Source: Vibrio sp. ES.051 (lineage in GTDB: Bacteria > Pseudomonadota > Gammaproteobacteria > Enterobacterales > Vibrionaceae). From it: a DNA stretch of 64,000 bases. Positions 34,336 through 44,323 of this stretch are shown one piece after another. Location: assembly GCF_002563795.1 (NCBI RefSeq), contig NZ_PDJL01000003.1, forward strand, positions 310,001 through 374,000. The letters are read 5' to 3'. The position numbers and the translations under genes are program-made. The notes beneath the pieces are model-generated. The model ran no database searches, was not told the origin of the DNA, and saw nothing but the letters and a program-made list of their open reading frames with translations. The number at the start of each line of letters is the position of its first letter. Position 1 is the first letter of the stretch.

Positions 34336-35232
34336 TCACATGCGATGACGCAGTGCGAGTGATACTTTAGACGTTGGAACGCGATTAAGCTCTTCACTTA
34401 TCATCCATCCGGCTTTTGCTAACAGCTCGAGATCAACGCCTGTTTCGACACCTAAACCTTGGCACAGATACAGCACATCCTCAGTGGCGACATTGCCTGA
34501 AGCGCCAAAAGCATAAGGGCAACCTCCCAAACCAGCAACACTGCTGTCTATCGTACTGATACCCATGCATAAAGCTTGATGGATATTAGCCAGCGCTTGC
34601 CCCCACGTATCATGAAAATGAACGGCGAGCTTTTGGCTTGGAATATCAGCTATGACATTTTCTAACATGTGACTAATACGATTTGGGGTTGCTGTCCCAA
34701 TGGTGTCGCCTAGTGATACTTCGTAACACCCTAAGTCGATAAGCGCTTTGGTTACACTGGCCACCTGTCGAGGATTTGTCGGGCCATCGTAAGGACAATC
34801 GGCCACACAAGACAAATAGCCGCGTACAGGAATGCCATGCTTGGCGGCTTGTTGCATAACAGGTTCGAAGCGTGTCAGGCTTTCAGCGATGGAACAGTTA
34901 ATGTTGTGCTGACAGAATCCTTCAGAAGATGAGGTAAAAATCGCCACTTGGTTTGCGCCAGCGTCTAACGCTTGTTCGAAGCCTTTTAGGTTTGGTGTCA
35001 GAGCCGAGTAAACGACCTTATTTCGTCTTGTTATGGCGTCCATCACTTCTTTAGAGTCTGCCATCTGCGGCATCCATTTCGGAGAGACAAAAGAGCCCAC
35101 TTCAATATGCGTTAGCCCTGTATCTGAGAGCAAATTGATTAGTCTTATCTTTGTGTGGGTCGCCACAGGAGATTCATTTTGTAAACCATCCCGCGGGCCG
35201 ACTTCAACGATATTTACTTTTAAAGGAAGCAT
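34336..35232 (-). CDS. liuE: Hydroxymethylglutaryl-CoA lyase
   Basis: A 298-residue HMG-CoA lyase, last step of leucine catabolism: HMG-CoA to acetyl-CoA and acetoacetate. The DRE-TIM motif region VGPRDGLQNE is at the N-terminus, metal-binding histidines are in VHFHDTWGQALAN, and the catalytic-loop cysteine is in GLGGCPYAFGASGNVATED. Its ATG overlaps the liuC stop by one base (TAATG), so the two are translationally coupled. In the usual liu operon liuD lies between these genes; here it is absent. Confidence 0.93.
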   Translation of the reverse strand: MLPLKVNIVEVGPRDGLQNESPVATHTKIRLINLLSDTGLTHIEVGSFVSPKWMPQMADSKEVMDAITRRNKVVYSALTPNLKGFEQALDAGANQVAIFTSSSEGFCQHNINCSIAESLTRFEPVMQQAAKHGIPVRGYLSCVADCPYDGPTNPRQVASVTKALIDLGCYEVSLGDTIGTATPNRISHMLENVIADIPSQKLAVHFHDTWGQALANIHQALCMGISTIDSSVAGLGGCPYAFGASGNVATEDVLYLCQGLGVETGVDLELLAKAGWMISEELNRVPTSKVSLALRHRM

Positions 35233-36071
35233 TATTTATCCTGCGATTTCGTTATCCAATTCGGGGGGCGTTTCTCTAGAAACGCTTGTAAGCCATCTTG
35301 TCCTTGTGGCGATATCCGAATGTCTGCAATGAGTTGGCTAGTATAGTGAATGAGTTGCGGATCGATCGGGTTTTGATGACATTGGTGACACAGCGTTTTG
35401 GCTTTACGCATTGCATCCGGACTATTGAGAAGCAAAGTATTGATGACAGCGTCGACAGCGCTCTCAAGGTGCTTTGCATCTTGCACCTCGTGCACAATAC
35501 CGAATCGTTCGGCGTCTTCAGCAGCAATGATTTCGCCAGTCAAAATGTATCGTCGAGCTTGCCGATTCCCCATGGCCCGCATGACATATGGCGCAATAGT
35601 GGCAGGGACTAAACCGAGTTTTACTTCACTTAAACAAAACTGGGCACATTGGCTTGCGATGGCGATATCACTGCAACAAATCAACCCAAGTGCGCCTCCA
35701 AATGCGGAACCTTGAACAACTGCGACGGTTGGCTGCGGGAAGGCGTCAAGTGTCTCCATTAGGCGCGCTAAGTTTTGGGCGTCACGGAAATTATCCTGAC
35801 GAGTACTATTGGCCATCGATTTCATCCAATTAAGATCGGCACCGGAAGAAAAATTCTTACCATTACTTCGCAATACCAAGCACTTCACATCCGTTCGTAA
35901 CGCAAGATAATCAAGGCGATGGATGAGCAAGTCGATCATGCAAGCATCAAAGGCATTATGCTTTGTTGTTCTATTGAGGGTGATCGTTGCTACGCCATTA
36001 TCATCTACGTCCCAAAGGACATTGTCTTGTCTTTTAGCATTGGGAATGATGCTTGGTTGCATTTCCTGCAT
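35232..36071 (-). CDS. liuC: Methylglutaconyl-CoA hydratase (enoyl-CoA hydratase family)
   Basis: A 279-residue crotonase-fold enzyme expected to hydrate 3-methylglutaconyl-CoA to HMG-CoA. Oxyanion-hole motifs are visible: NFSSGADLNWMKSM and VQGSAFGGALGLICCSDIAIA; the catalytic acid region is CLSEVKLGLVPATIAPYV. The start at 36071 has AAGGAAGG upstream. Position between liuB and liuE supports the assignment over a generic enoyl-CoA hydratase. The C-terminus ends with EKRPPNW, as in the paralogue at 43530. Confidence 0.88.
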   Translation of the reverse strand: MQEMQPSIIPNAKRQDNVLWDVDDNGVATITLNRTTKHNAFDACMIDLLIHRLDYLALRTDVKCLVLRSNGKNFSSGADLNWMKSMANSTRQDNFRDAQNLARLMETLDAFPQPTVAVVQGSAFGGALGLICCSDIAIASQCAQFCLSEVKLGLVPATIAPYVMRAMGNRQARRYILTGEIIAAEDAERFGIVHEVQDAKHLESAVDAVINTLLLNSPDAMRKAKTLCHQCHQNPIDPQLIHYTSQLIADIRISPQGQDGLQAFLEKRPPNWITKSQDK

Positions 36072-36101
36072 ACTGCCTTCCTTTATGTTTCTTTGGATAA
36101 T

Positions 36102-37706
36102 TTACATTCTGAAAATGCCAAACTCACTGTCAGGAATCGGCGTGTTCAGCGCTATCGTTAGGGCTTGCGCTAACACCTGACGCGTTCGTTTTGGGTCGAT
36201 AATTCCGTCATCCCATAATCGCGCGCTGGCGAAATATGGGTGTCCTTGTGTTTCATATAAGTCTATGATCGATTCTCTAAAAATGTGTTCTTCTTGCTCT
36301 GACCATGTGTCTCCCTGACGTTTTTTCGCTTCTTTACGTACTTGCGTTAAGACGCCAGCAGCTTGCTCACCACCCATCACAGAAATACGCGCGTTCGGCC
36401 ACATCCACATCATGGTGGGATCATAAGCTCGGCCGCACATGCCATAATTGCCGGCTCCATACGACCCGCCAATGATCACGGTAAATTTAGGGACGTCAGC
36501 ACAAGCGACGGCCATTACTAATTTGGCGCCATGCTTAGCGATGCCTTCTTCTTCGACTTTTTTCCCGACCATAAAACCGGTGATATTTTGAAGAAAGAGG
36601 AGCGGGGTTTTACGTTTGGCGCACAGCTCAATAAAGTGCGCCCCTTTTTGGGCAGATTCACAAAACAAAATGCCATTATTTGCCACAATGCCGATCAGTT
36701 GACCGTGAATACGTGCAAAACCACACACTAACGTTTTGCCATACAGCGCTTTAAATTCATCAAAATCGGAGTCATCGACAACACGAGCAATAATTTCTCG
36801 AACGTCGAATGACAAGCGTAAGTTCGCATTGACGATGCCGTATATTTCTTCGGCATCATAGCGAGGGGGCAACACAGTGCTTTCCGGCTTGATAGGTTTT
36901 GCCTGATTTGCATTGGCAATGGCTTCTCGTGCAATCATCAGCGCGTGCTCATCATTCTCTGCATAATAATCGGCGACGCCAGATTTTCGGCAATGGACGT
37001 CGGCACCACCCAGCTCTTCACCGGTGACGACTTCTCCTGTGGCGGCTTTGACTAAAGGGGGGCCTGCTAAGAAGATAGTGCCTTGCTCTTTGACCATAAT
37101 GGATACGTCTGCCATCGCAGGGACATAGGCACCGCCAGCGGTACAAAGTCCCATCACGACCGCGACTTGCGGAATGCCTTTGGCTGACATTCGTGCTTGA
37201 TTAAAGAAAATACGGCCGAAGTGTGCTTTGTCTGGGAAGACTTCAGCTTGATGGGGAAGGTTTGCCCCGCCGGAGTCGACTAAGTACACACAAGGGAGCT
37301 GGCAGCGTTGGGCGATTTCTTGCGCTCTGAGATGTTTTTTGACCGTGAGTGGATAGTAGGTTCCGCCTTTTACCGAAGCGTCGTTGGCAATCACCATGCA
37401 TTGAACGCCCTCAATGTGGCCAACGCCTGCAATGACGCCAGCGCAGGGAACGGACTCGTCATACACTTGCCAAGCGGCGAATTGACTGATTTCTAGAAAA
37501 TCAGAACCTTCATCCAGCAAACGCGTGACACGCTCACGGGCAGGGAGTTTTCCTTTTTGACGCTGGTGCTGAATGGCTTCCTCACTGCCTCCTTGTTTGA
37601 TGCATTCAATGTCGTGGTTTAGCTGATTGACTAACTTCTCCATCGCGATTTTATTGGAAAGAAACAACGCGTCAGTTGGCTTAGTTTTGCTTTTGATAAT
37701 GGCCAT
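36102..37706 (-). CDS. liuB: Methylcrotonyl-CoA carboxylase, carboxyltransferase (beta) subunit
   Basis: A 534-residue carboxyltransferase of the acyl-CoA carboxylase beta family, starting at ATG 37706 with AAGGAAG upstream; a GTG at 37727 opens the same frame without a ribosome site. Two crotonase-like halves are visible, with [31 protein letters not shown] and the C-terminal [20 protein letters not shown] and [16 protein letters not shown]. It transfers carboxyl from biotin to 3-methylcrotonyl-CoA. It needs a biotin carboxylase/carrier alpha subunit (liuD), which is not encoded in this window. Confidence 0.92.
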   Translation of the reverse strand: MAIIKSKTKPTDALFLSNKIAMEKLVNQLNHDIECIKQGGSEEAIQHQRQKGKLPARERVTRLLDEGSDFLEISQFAAWQVYDESVPCAGVIAGVGHIEGVQCMVIANDASVKGGTYYPLTVKKHLRAQEIAQRCQLPCVYLVDSGGANLPHQAEVFPDKAHFGRIFFNQARMSAKGIPQVAVVMGLCTAGGAYVPAMADVSIMVKEQGTIFLAGPPLVKAATGEVVTGEELGGADVHCRKSGVADYYAENDEHALMIAREAIANANQAKPIKPESTVLPPRYDAEEIYGIVNANLRLSFDVREIIARVVDDSDFDEFKALYGKTLVCGFARIHGQLIGIVANNGILFCESAQKGAHFIELCAKRKTPLLFLQNITGFMVGKKVEEEGIAKHGAKLVMAVACADVPKFTVIIGGSYGAGNYGMCGRAYDPTMMWMWPNARISVMGGEQAAGVLTQVRKEAKKRQGDTWSEQEEHIFRESIIDLYETQGHPYFASARLWDDGIIDPKRTRQVLAQALTIALNTPIPDSEFGIFRM

Positions 37707-37731
37707 AACGACTTCCTTGTCACGCACTGGT

Positions 37732-38904
37732 TTATGGTCGAGATTCTTCGAATAGCTCTCGGCCGATCAACATACGACGAATCTCGGACGTGCCTGCGCC
37801 GATTTCGTAGAGCTTCGCATCGCGTAGCAACCGTCCGGTTGGATATTCATTGATATAACCGTTCCCACCGAGCAGTTGTATGGCATCCAGTGCCATGTGT
37901 GTGGCCAATTCGGCGCTATACAAAATCACACCAGCCGCGTCTTTTCGTGTGCAATCGCCACGATCACAGGCTCCCGCGACGGTATACACATAGGCTTTAG
38001 CCGCGTTCATTCGTGAATACATGTCGGCGAGCTTGCCTTGAACTAACTGAAACTCACCAATAGATTGCCCAAACTGCTTTCGCTCATGCACGTACGGCAG
38101 CACAATATCCATGCAGGCTTGCATGATGCCGAGAGAGCCAGCGGCAAGGACAACGCGCTCATAGTCTAAGCCACTCATCAGCACCTTTATGCCTTGGTTC
38201 ACGCCTCCGAGGATGTTTTCTTTCGGTACCACACAATGTTGAAAGACGAGCTCGCAAGTGTTGGAGCCTCGCATGCCCAGTTTGTCGAGTTTTTGGGCAT
38301 GGCTGAATCCCGTAAAGCCACGCTCGATAATAAATGCAGTAATACCGCGTGAGCCTGCATTGCTGTCCGTTTTGGCATAAACCACAATCACGTCAGCATC
38401 AGGGCCGTTGGTGATCCACATTTTGTTGCCATTCAGCGCAAAGTGATCACCTTTGTCTTCGGCTTTGAGTTGCATGCTGAGCACATCAGAGCCTGAGTTC
38501 GGCTCGCTCATTGCTAAAGCCCCAACGTGCGTGCCATCAATGAGTTTAGGTAGGTATTTTTTGCGTTGGGAAGAGGTGCCGTTCCGAAAAATTTGATTGA
38601 CGCAAAGGTTCGAGTGCGCGCCGTAGCTGAGTGCGACAGATGCTGATGCTCGGCTGATCTCTTCCATTGCTACAACGTGCGCCAGATAGCCCATACCTGC
38701 GCCACCAAATTCTTCGTCAACGGTCACGCCAAGTAATCCCATTTCTCCAAACAAAGGCCATAAATGATTCGGGAATTGGTTATTGCGGTCAATATCTGCC
38801 GCGATGGGAGCAATGTGTTCTGTGGCAAAGGCATTTACGTGGTCTCGGAGCATAGCAATGGTGTCACCAAGTCCAAAATTCAGTGGGGCGTAAGTGCTTT
38901 TCAT
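37732..38904 (-). CDS. liuA: Isovaleryl-CoA dehydrogenase
   Basis: A 390-residue FAD-dependent acyl-CoA dehydrogenase oxidising isovaleryl-CoA to 3-methylcrotonyl-CoA. Signatures include [33 protein letters not shown], the catalytic glutamate region [18 protein letters not shown] (Glu within LDYER, the isovaleryl-type position), and [35 protein letters not shown]. It is first of the liu genes after liuR, separated from liuB by about 25 bp. Electrons go to ETF, so an EtfAB pair is required. Confidence 0.93.
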   Translation of the reverse strand: MKSTYAPLNFGLGDTIAMLRDHVNAFATEHIAPIAADIDRNNQFPNHLWPLFGEMGLLGVTVDEEFGGAGMGYLAHVVAMEEISRASASVALSYGAHSNLCVNQIFRNGTSSQRKKYLPKLIDGTHVGALAMSEPNSGSDVLSMQLKAEDKGDHFALNGNKMWITNGPDADVIVVYAKTDSNAGSRGITAFIIERGFTGFSHAQKLDKLGMRGSNTCELVFQHCVVPKENILGGVNQGIKVLMSGLDYERVVLAAGSLGIMQACMDIVLPYVHERKQFGQSIGEFQLVQGKLADMYSRMNAAKAYVYTVAGACDRGDCTRKDAAGVILYSAELATHMALDAIQLLGGNGYINEYPTGRLLRDAKLYEIGAGTSEIRRMLIGRELFEESRP

Positions 38905-38971
38905 AACGTCTCCCTGTGGCGAAGGCGGTCGCAGCAGTCAGTAGCAAGGTGTGATTACCTGATTTGGTCTG

Positions 38972-39346
38972 CTATTTTTCGTGGCTTTTGATGGTTTCAA
39001 TGCATCGTTCTTTCGCGGTATTTAATTCATTCATGACCACACTAATGTCGTTTAATTGTTGCTGAAGAAACGCTTGCTTCTCTTCAATAATATTCAGCAT
39101 TTTTAGCAACTGCTCATCGGTTTGCTGCATGTCGTAAAGTTCGAAAAGCTCACGAATTTCCGCGAGTGAAAAACCAAGCCGTTTGCCCCTTAAAATCAGT
39201 TTAAGGCGAGTTTTATCTCTGCGCTGATAAAGACGCATGTTGCCTTTTCGCTCTGGCTCAATCAGACCGATGTCCTCATAAAACCGGATGCTACGAGTCG
39301 TAATATCAAACTCCTTGGCGAGATCACTGATCTTGTATTTGTCCAT
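38972..39346 (-). CDS. liuR: MerR-family regulator LiuR
   Basis: A 124-residue MerR-type regulator: the N-terminal winged helix (ISDLAKEFDITTRSIRFYEDIGL, about 5-30), then a coiled-coil dimerisation helix and no cysteine-rich metal site. Its place at the head of the leucine-degradation genes and its size match LiuR, the branched-chain/leucine catabolism regulator of gammaproteobacteria. It is the first gene of the leftward operon and faces the rightward thiolase-mmsA operon across a short region holding an ACGT dyad. Confidence 0.9.
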   Translation of the reverse strand: MDKYKISDLAKEFDITTRSIRFYEDIGLIEPERKGNMRLYQRRDKTRLKLILRGKRLGFSLAEIRELFELYDMQQTDEQLLKMLNIIEEKQAFLQQQLNDISVVMNELNTAKERCIETIKSHEK

Positions 39347-39432
39347 AACATACTTGCCTCGAATAAAAATTCAGCGTCCCGAAATTGACCCTTGGTGTGT
39401 TTTTTTATCTCACTGTAAAGGCTAGTGCTATG

Positions 39433-39449
39433 CTTACGTAAACGTCAAG
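39433..39449. promoter_or_regulatory. LiuR-type operator between the two catabolic operons
   Basis: CTTACGTAAACGTCAAG contains two ACGT half-sites two bases apart, with TTGAC on the minus strand that could serve as a -35 element for liuR. From memory it resembles the LiuR consensus. Its position suggests shared control of both divergent operons. Confidence 0.6.
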
Positions 39450-39591
39450 AAATCACAGTACGAAAGTTGGTTGATTGAAAAGGGCTAAAGGGTCAGTTCA
39501 GGGTTTCTTTTGGCTTTGTGTTAAAGCGGAAAAAGCGCATGACCAATCGATTAAGCTTCGTGATTTAGATATACCTCTAGGGACGGAAATC

Positions 39592-40803
39592 ATGGGAAAA
39601 GACATCTGGATTGTCAGTGCGAAAAGAACACCGATCGGGCGCTTTCAAGGAAAATTGCAAAAATACTCTGCTCCCCAATTAGGCGTGATGGCGATCAAGG
39701 CCGCGATGAAAGAACGGAACACAACATCCGTTGATGAGGTGTTCATGGGGTGCGTGCTCGCGGCTGGTTGTGGGCAAGCGCCGGCAAGACAGGCAGCACT
39801 CGGGGCGGATCTCCCATTGAACACGGGGTGCACGACCATCAACAAAGTATGTGGTTCTGGCATGAAGAGCGTCATGCTAGCGCACGATTTGATTAAAGCG
39901 GGTACGATTCGAACGGCCATTGCTGGTGGCATGGAGAGCATGACCAATGCGCCGTATTTATTGAAAGAGGCGAGAAAGGGAATGCGCATGGGGCACCAAT
40001 CGACGTATGACCACATGTTTCTTGATGGGTTACAGGACGCACGCGAAGGGCACTTAATGGGCGTCTACGCTCAACACATCGCAGACAGGCTTAAGTTTAC
40101 CAGAGAACAAATGGACAAATGGGCAGTCATGTCCGTGAAACGCGCATTGGAAGCGCAAGAGCGAGGTTTATTCTCGGATGAGATTGCACCGATTGCGATA
40201 CATACCAACTCAGAACAAACCACGCTTGATTACGATGAGCACCCGCGCTCGATTGATCTGGATAAGATATCTCAGCTTAAACCTGCCTTTGATAAAAACG
40301 GCACCGTGACTGCGGCAACCTCAAGCGCGATTGCCGATGGCGCTGCGGCGCTGGTTCTGATGGATAAAGAGACAGCGCTTCATCAAGGGCTTACGCCACT
40401 TGCCATTATCAAATCACACGCCACCCACGCGAGAAAACCCGCCGAATTTACCTTGGCGCCAGTCTATGCGATTGAGCAGCTATTGTCGCGATTAGACTGG
40501 TCGATTGATGAAGTGGATTTATGGGAAATCAATGAAGCGTTTGCTGTCGTTACTCAAATCGCAGTGGCTGAACTGGGGATTGAAGCCAATAAAGTTAATA
40601 TCAAAGGCGGGGCATGTGCGCTAGGGCATCCCATAGGTGCAAGTGGCGCCCGAATTCTGGTGACGTTAATTCATAGCTTACGTCAGTTGCAAGCTTTAGG
40701 TACCAATGGCGACTTGGAAGCCAGAAAAGTGATGCGAGGCGTTGCGTCACTGTGTATCGGCGGTGGAGAAGCAACCGCGATTGGTATCGAGATACCGCTT
40801 TAA
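39592..40803 (+). CDS. Acetyl-CoA C-acyltransferase (thiolase)
   Basis: A 403-residue thiolase from the ATG at 39592 (MGKDIWIVSAKRTPIG); the open frame begins 39 codons earlier but those residues are not thiolase-like. The acylated cysteine is at about 87 in NKVCGSGMKSVM; the catalytic histidine is in GGACALGHPIGASG and the second cysteine in SLCIGGGEATA. It interconverts acetoacetyl-CoA and two acetyl-CoA, fitting the use of acetoacetate from HMG-CoA lyase, or performs beta-ketothiolysis. It is first in the rightward operon. The ribosome site (GGACGGAA) is weak. Confidence 0.92.
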   Translation: MGKDIWIVSAKRTPIGRFQGKLQKYSAPQLGVMAIKAAMKERNTTSVDEVFMGCVLAAGCGQAPARQAALGADLPLNTGCTTINKVCGSGMKSVMLAHDLIKAGTIRTAIAGGMESMTNAPYLLKEARKGMRMGHQSTYDHMFLDGLQDAREGHLMGVYAQHIADRLKFTREQMDKWAVMSVKRALEAQERGLFSDEIAPIAIHTNSEQTTLDYDEHPRSIDLDKISQLKPAFDKNGTVTAATSSAIADGAAALVLMDKETALHQGLTPLAIIKSHATHARKPAEFTLAPVYAIEQLLSRLDWSIDEVDLWEINEAFAVVTQIAVAELGIEANKVNIKGGACALGHPIGASGARILVTLIHSLRQLQALGTNGDLEARKVMRGVASLCIGGGEATAIGIEIPL

Positions 40804-40820
40804 AACTGAGAAAGGAGTAA

Positions 40821-42317
40821 ATGATGACTCGTTTGGTTCCCCTATTTATTGCTGGTGAGTTTCGTGAATCTCAAACGTCTGATTGGGTCGAAGTGACCAA
40901 TCCTGCCACTAATGATGTCATTGCGTACGTTCCCTGCTCAACGGATCACGAGATGGAAGCCGCCATTGATAATGCGAAAGAGACATTCCAATCTTGGAAG
41001 GAAGTGGCAGTATCCGAGCGTGCCAGAGTCATGCTTCGTTATCAGCACCTTCTCAAAGAACATCATGATGAGCTCGCTACGTTGCTTTCTCATGAAACGG
41101 GTAAGATTTTCGCTGATGCCAAAGGCGATGTGTGGCGAGGCATCGAGGTGGTTGAGCAGGCTGCAAACATAGCCAGCAACATGATGGGCGAAACCGTCGA
41201 AAACGTCGCTACGGATATTGATAGTTACTCAATGATTCAACCCCTAGGTGTGTGTTGCGGCATCACGCCGTTTAACTTTCCTGCCATGATTCCGTTGTGG
41301 ATGTTCCCAATCGCTATCGCGGCGGGCAATACGTTTGTGCTCAAACCTTCCGAACAAGTGCCGTTGACCTCTATTCGTCTAGCCGAACTCTTTGAGCAAG
41401 CTGGCGCGCCGAAAGGAGTGTTGCAAATCATTCATGGCCGCAAAGAACAAGTCGACTTTCTGCTGGCTCATCCTGACATCCGAGCGGTGTCATTTGTTGG
41501 CTCGGTTCCAATTGCCCGTTACATCTACACCACGGGAACGAAACACTTTAAACGCGTTCAAGCTTTTGCTGGCGCGAAAAATCACATGGTGATCATGCCC
41601 GATGCGAACAAAGAGCAAGTGGTGAATAATTTAATTGGTGCATCGGTTGGGACAGCGGGGCAACGTTGTATGGCGATTTCTGTTGCGGTATTTGTCGGCG
41701 ATTCAAAACAATGGATTGCAGACCTCAAACAGGCAATGGTGAAAATACACCCTGGACCTTGGGACGATGAGCAGGCTGCTTATGGTCCACTCATCAGTGA
41801 ACAGGCCAAACAACGCGTATTGGACCTAATTGAAGATGGTAAGCAGCAGGGCGCGGTGTGTGAATTAGATGGTAGCCAGTGTGACGTGGACGGTTTTCCC
41901 GATGGTAACTGGGTCGGGCCGACTTTGTTTAGTGGTGTGACGGCGAATATGTCGATTTACACCCAAGAGATATTTGGCCCTGTTTTGGTTTGTATGGAAG
42001 TGGATACGTTGCAAGAAGCCATTGAGTTAGTGAATCACAACCCATACGGGAACGGCACTTCCATTTTTACCGCTAATGGCGCTGCGGCGAGAAAATATCA
42101 GCATGACATTCAAGTCGGTCAGGTCGGGATCAATGTGCCTATTCCGGTCCCTTTGCCATTTTTCTCTTTTACAGGCTGGAGAGGCAGCTTCTATGGCGAT
42201 TTACATGCGTATGGTAAACAAGCGGTACGCTTTTATACCGAGACTAAAACGGTGACGGCACGTTGGTTTGATGACGATATTCCAACAGGGCCTAATCTGA
42301 CCATCCAACTGCGCTGA
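40821..42317 (+). CDS. mmsA: Methylmalonate-semialdehyde dehydrogenase (CoA-acylating)
   Basis: A 498-residue aldehyde dehydrogenase that converts methylmalonate semialdehyde to propionyl-CoA and CO2 in valine breakdown. The MmsA-type catalytic stretch [17 protein letters not shown] holds the nucleophilic cysteine; [18 protein letters not shown] and [12 protein letters not shown] form the NAD and substrate regions; [19 protein letters not shown] is typical. AAAGGAG precedes the start, 17 bp after the thiolase gene. All later genes of valine degradation follow on the same strand. Confidence 0.95.
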   Translation: MMTRLVPLFIAGEFRESQTSDWVEVTNPATNDVIAYVPCSTDHEMEAAIDNAKETFQSWKEVAVSERARVMLRYQHLLKEHHDELATLLSHETGKIFADAKGDVWRGIEVVEQAANIASNMMGETVENVATDIDSYSMIQPLGVCCGITPFNFPAMIPLWMFPIAIAAGNTFVLKPSEQVPLTSIRLAELFEQAGAPKGVLQIIHGRKEQVDFLLAHPDIRAVSFVGSVPIARYIYTTGTKHFKRVQAFAGAKNHMVIMPDANKEQVVNNLIGASVGTAGQRCMAISVAVFVGDSKQWIADLKQAMVKIHPGPWDDEQAAYGPLISEQAKQRVLDLIEDGKQQGAVCELDGSQCDVDGFPDGNWVGPTLFSGVTANMSIYTQEIFGPVLVCMEVDTLQEAIELVNHNPYGNGTSIFTANGAAARKYQHDIQVGQVGINVPIPVPLPFFSFTGWRGSFYGDLHAYGKQAVRFYTETKTVTARWFDDDIPTGPNLTIQLR

Positions 42318-42336
42318 GTGAATAGAAGGAGCTTTT

Positions 42337-43491
42337 ATGGACTTTGAACTTAATGAAGATCAACGTGCATTTGCCGATACCGCTCAGCAATTTGCCGATG
42401 AGCGTTTAACGCCGATGGCGGCGGAGTGGGATGAGCAACAGGTTTTCCCAGTCTCCGTATTGCGAGAGGCAGGAGAGTTAGGTTTTCTGAGCCTCTACAC
42501 GCCAGAAGCGCATGGTGGCCTAGGGCTGAGTCGCTTAGATGCTTCAATTATCTTTGAGCAACTGGCTATGGGATGTACGTCCACCACGGCGTTTATGACG
42601 ATTCACAACATGGTCAGTTGGATGATAGCCAGTTTTGCTACCGATGAAGCCAAAACGCAGTTCTGCTCGAAGTTAGTCACGGGAGAATGGTTAGGTTCGT
42701 ATTGCTTAACCGAGCCCAACGCCGGATCGGATGCCGCCGCGTTGACCACGTCTGCCATTAAAAAGGGGGATCAGTATGTCCTCAACGGCGGTAAAACCTT
42801 TATCTCTGGTGCAGGTGAGACGCAAGTATTGGTTGTGATGGCGAGAACTGGTGGTTCAGGTGCTAAAGGTGTTTCGGCGTTTGTTGTCCCCGCCAATGCT
42901 GAAGGCATCACATACGGTCGCAAAGAGCCGAAGATGGGCTGGAATAGTCAACCAACAAGAGCCGTCACATTTGATAATGTGTCTATCCCAAAAAGTTATT
43001 TATTGGGCGAAGAAGGACAAGGCTTTATCTTTGCGATGAAAGGGCTTGATGGCGGGCGTATAAATATTGCTACCTGCTCCGTCGGTACGGCTCAACAGGC
43101 CCTTAATCAAGCGACACAGTATATTCAGGAGCGTAAGCAGTTCGGCAAACCGCTGGCACAGTTTCAAGCCTTACAATTCAAATTAGCAGACATGGCGACA
43201 GAGCTAGTGGCAGCACGGCAGTTGGTGCGCTATGCCGCCAGCAAACTCGACCGAAATGACCCGGATGCCACTGCTTATTGCGCGATGGCAAAACGGTTCG
43301 CAACCGATGTGGGCTTTCAGGTTTGCGACCAAGCGCTGCAGCTTTATGGCGGCTATGGTTACATCAAAGAGTATCCAATGGAACGTCATTTCAGAGATGT
43401 ACGTGTGCATCAAATTCTGGAGGGGACCAACGAAATCATGCGTTTGATCATCGCGCGCCGTTTGTTCTCTGAGGAATCGACCTTGCTGTAG
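42337..43491 (+). CDS. Isobutyryl-CoA dehydrogenase-like acyl-CoA dehydrogenase
   Basis: A 384-residue acyl-CoA dehydrogenase. It shows YCLTEPNAGSDAAAL, the flavin contact GGKTFISGAGETQVLVVM, and a C-terminal helix with QLYGGYGYIKEYPMERHFRDVRVHQILEGTNEIMR containing the glutamate (LEGTNE) characteristic of isobutyryl-, short- and branched-chain enzymes. Placement after mmsA and before a hydratase, a 3-hydroxyisobutyryl-CoA hydrolase and mmsB supports isobutyryl-CoA as substrate. An AGGAG lies upstream of the ATG. Confidence 0.9.
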   Translation: MDFELNEDQRAFADTAQQFADERLTPMAAEWDEQQVFPVSVLREAGELGFLSLYTPEAHGGLGLSRLDASIIFEQLAMGCTSTTAFMTIHNMVSWMIASFATDEAKTQFCSKLVTGEWLGSYCLTEPNAGSDAAALTTSAIKKGDQYVLNGGKTFISGAGETQVLVVMARTGGSGAKGVSAFVVPANAEGITYGRKEPKMGWNSQPTRAVTFDNVSIPKSYLLGEEGQGFIFAMKGLDGGRINIATCSVGTAQQALNQATQYIQERKQFGKPLAQFQALQFKLADMATELVAARQLVRYAASKLDRNDPDATAYCAMAKRFATDVGFQVCDQALQLYGGYGYIKEYPMERHFRDVRVHQILEGTNEIMRLIIARRLFSEESTLL

Positions 43492-43529
43492 CGAAGTATT
43501 GGATTTGCTCATTGAGAAAGGATTCAGAT

Positions 43530-44315
43530 ATGCCATTAACCCAAGAAGCCATTCAACATACCATCACGAATCACGTCGCGGTGGTGACGATGAACAACCC
43601 GCCAGCCAACACGTGGACAGCAGAAAGCCTCAAGGCATTGAAGTCACTGATACTCACACTTAACAATGACAAGCAGGTCTACGCACTGGTTTTAACCGGC
43701 AGTGGAGAAAAGTTTTTCTCTGCTGGTGCTGATCTCAAGCTATTTTCTGACGGTGACAAAGCGGTTGCGTTAGACATGGCACGATGCTTCGGTGAGGCGT
43801 TTGAAACGCTCTCGGAATTTCGTGGTGTTTCCATTGCCGCCATTAATGGTTACGCCATGGGCGGAGGTTTAGAAGTGGCATTGGCTTGTGACATTCGAGT
43901 CGTCGAAGAACAAGCGGTATTGGCTTTACCAGAAGCCAAAGTCGGACTTTTACCTTGTGCTGGCGGTACCCAGAATCTCACGGCCTTAGTGGGGGAGGGT
44001 TGGGCCAAACGCATCATTTTATGCGGTGAACAAGTCAGCGCAGGCAAAGCAAAAGAACTAGGCTTAGTAGAAGAGTTTGTGCCTAAAGGAGAGGCTTTAA
44101 ACAAAGCGATGGCGCTTGCAGAGTCGGTTGCCAACCAGTCACCATCTTCTGTCGCCGCATGTAAGGCGCTCATTCAAAATATGCGCTCAGCGCCACTGAA
44201 GCATGGCTTAGTTAAGGAGCGAGAGTTGTTTCTGAATCTTTTTGATACGGAAGATCAAGTTGAAGGTGTTCGCGCCTTTTTAGAGAAACGCCCACCGCAG
44301 TGGAAAAACCGATAG
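43530..44315 (+). CDS. Enoyl-CoA hydratase
   Basis: A 261-residue crotonase-family enzyme starting at ATG 43530, with GAAAGGA upstream; an upstream in-frame TTG at 43512 is unlikely. Motifs are FFSAGADLKLFSDG and INGYAMGGGLEVALACDIRV (oxyanion hole), and LPEAKVGLLPCAGGTQNL, where the second catalytic glutamate position is occupied. It probably hydrates methacrylyl-CoA to 3-hydroxyisobutyryl-CoA in valine breakdown. It overlaps the open frame of the next gene, whose true start lies just beyond its stop. Confidence 0.88.
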   Translation: MPLTQEAIQHTITNHVAVVTMNNPPANTWTAESLKALKSLILTLNNDKQVYALVLTGSGEKFFSAGADLKLFSDGDKAVALDMARCFGEAFETLSEFRGVSIAAINGYAMGGGLEVALACDIRVVEEQAVLALPEAKVGLLPCAGGTQNLTALVGEGWAKRIILCGEQVSAGKAKELGLVEEFVPKGEALNKAMALAESVANQSPSSVAACKALIQNMRSAPLKHGLVKERELFLNLFDTEDQVEGVRAFLEKRPPQWKNR

Positions 44316-44323
44316 GAGGCCGC

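Noticed and set aside
36102..37706. Propionyl-CoA carboxylase beta subunit
   Set aside because: Neighbours liuA, liuC, liuE and liuR make methylcrotonyl-CoA the more likely substrate, though the families are close.
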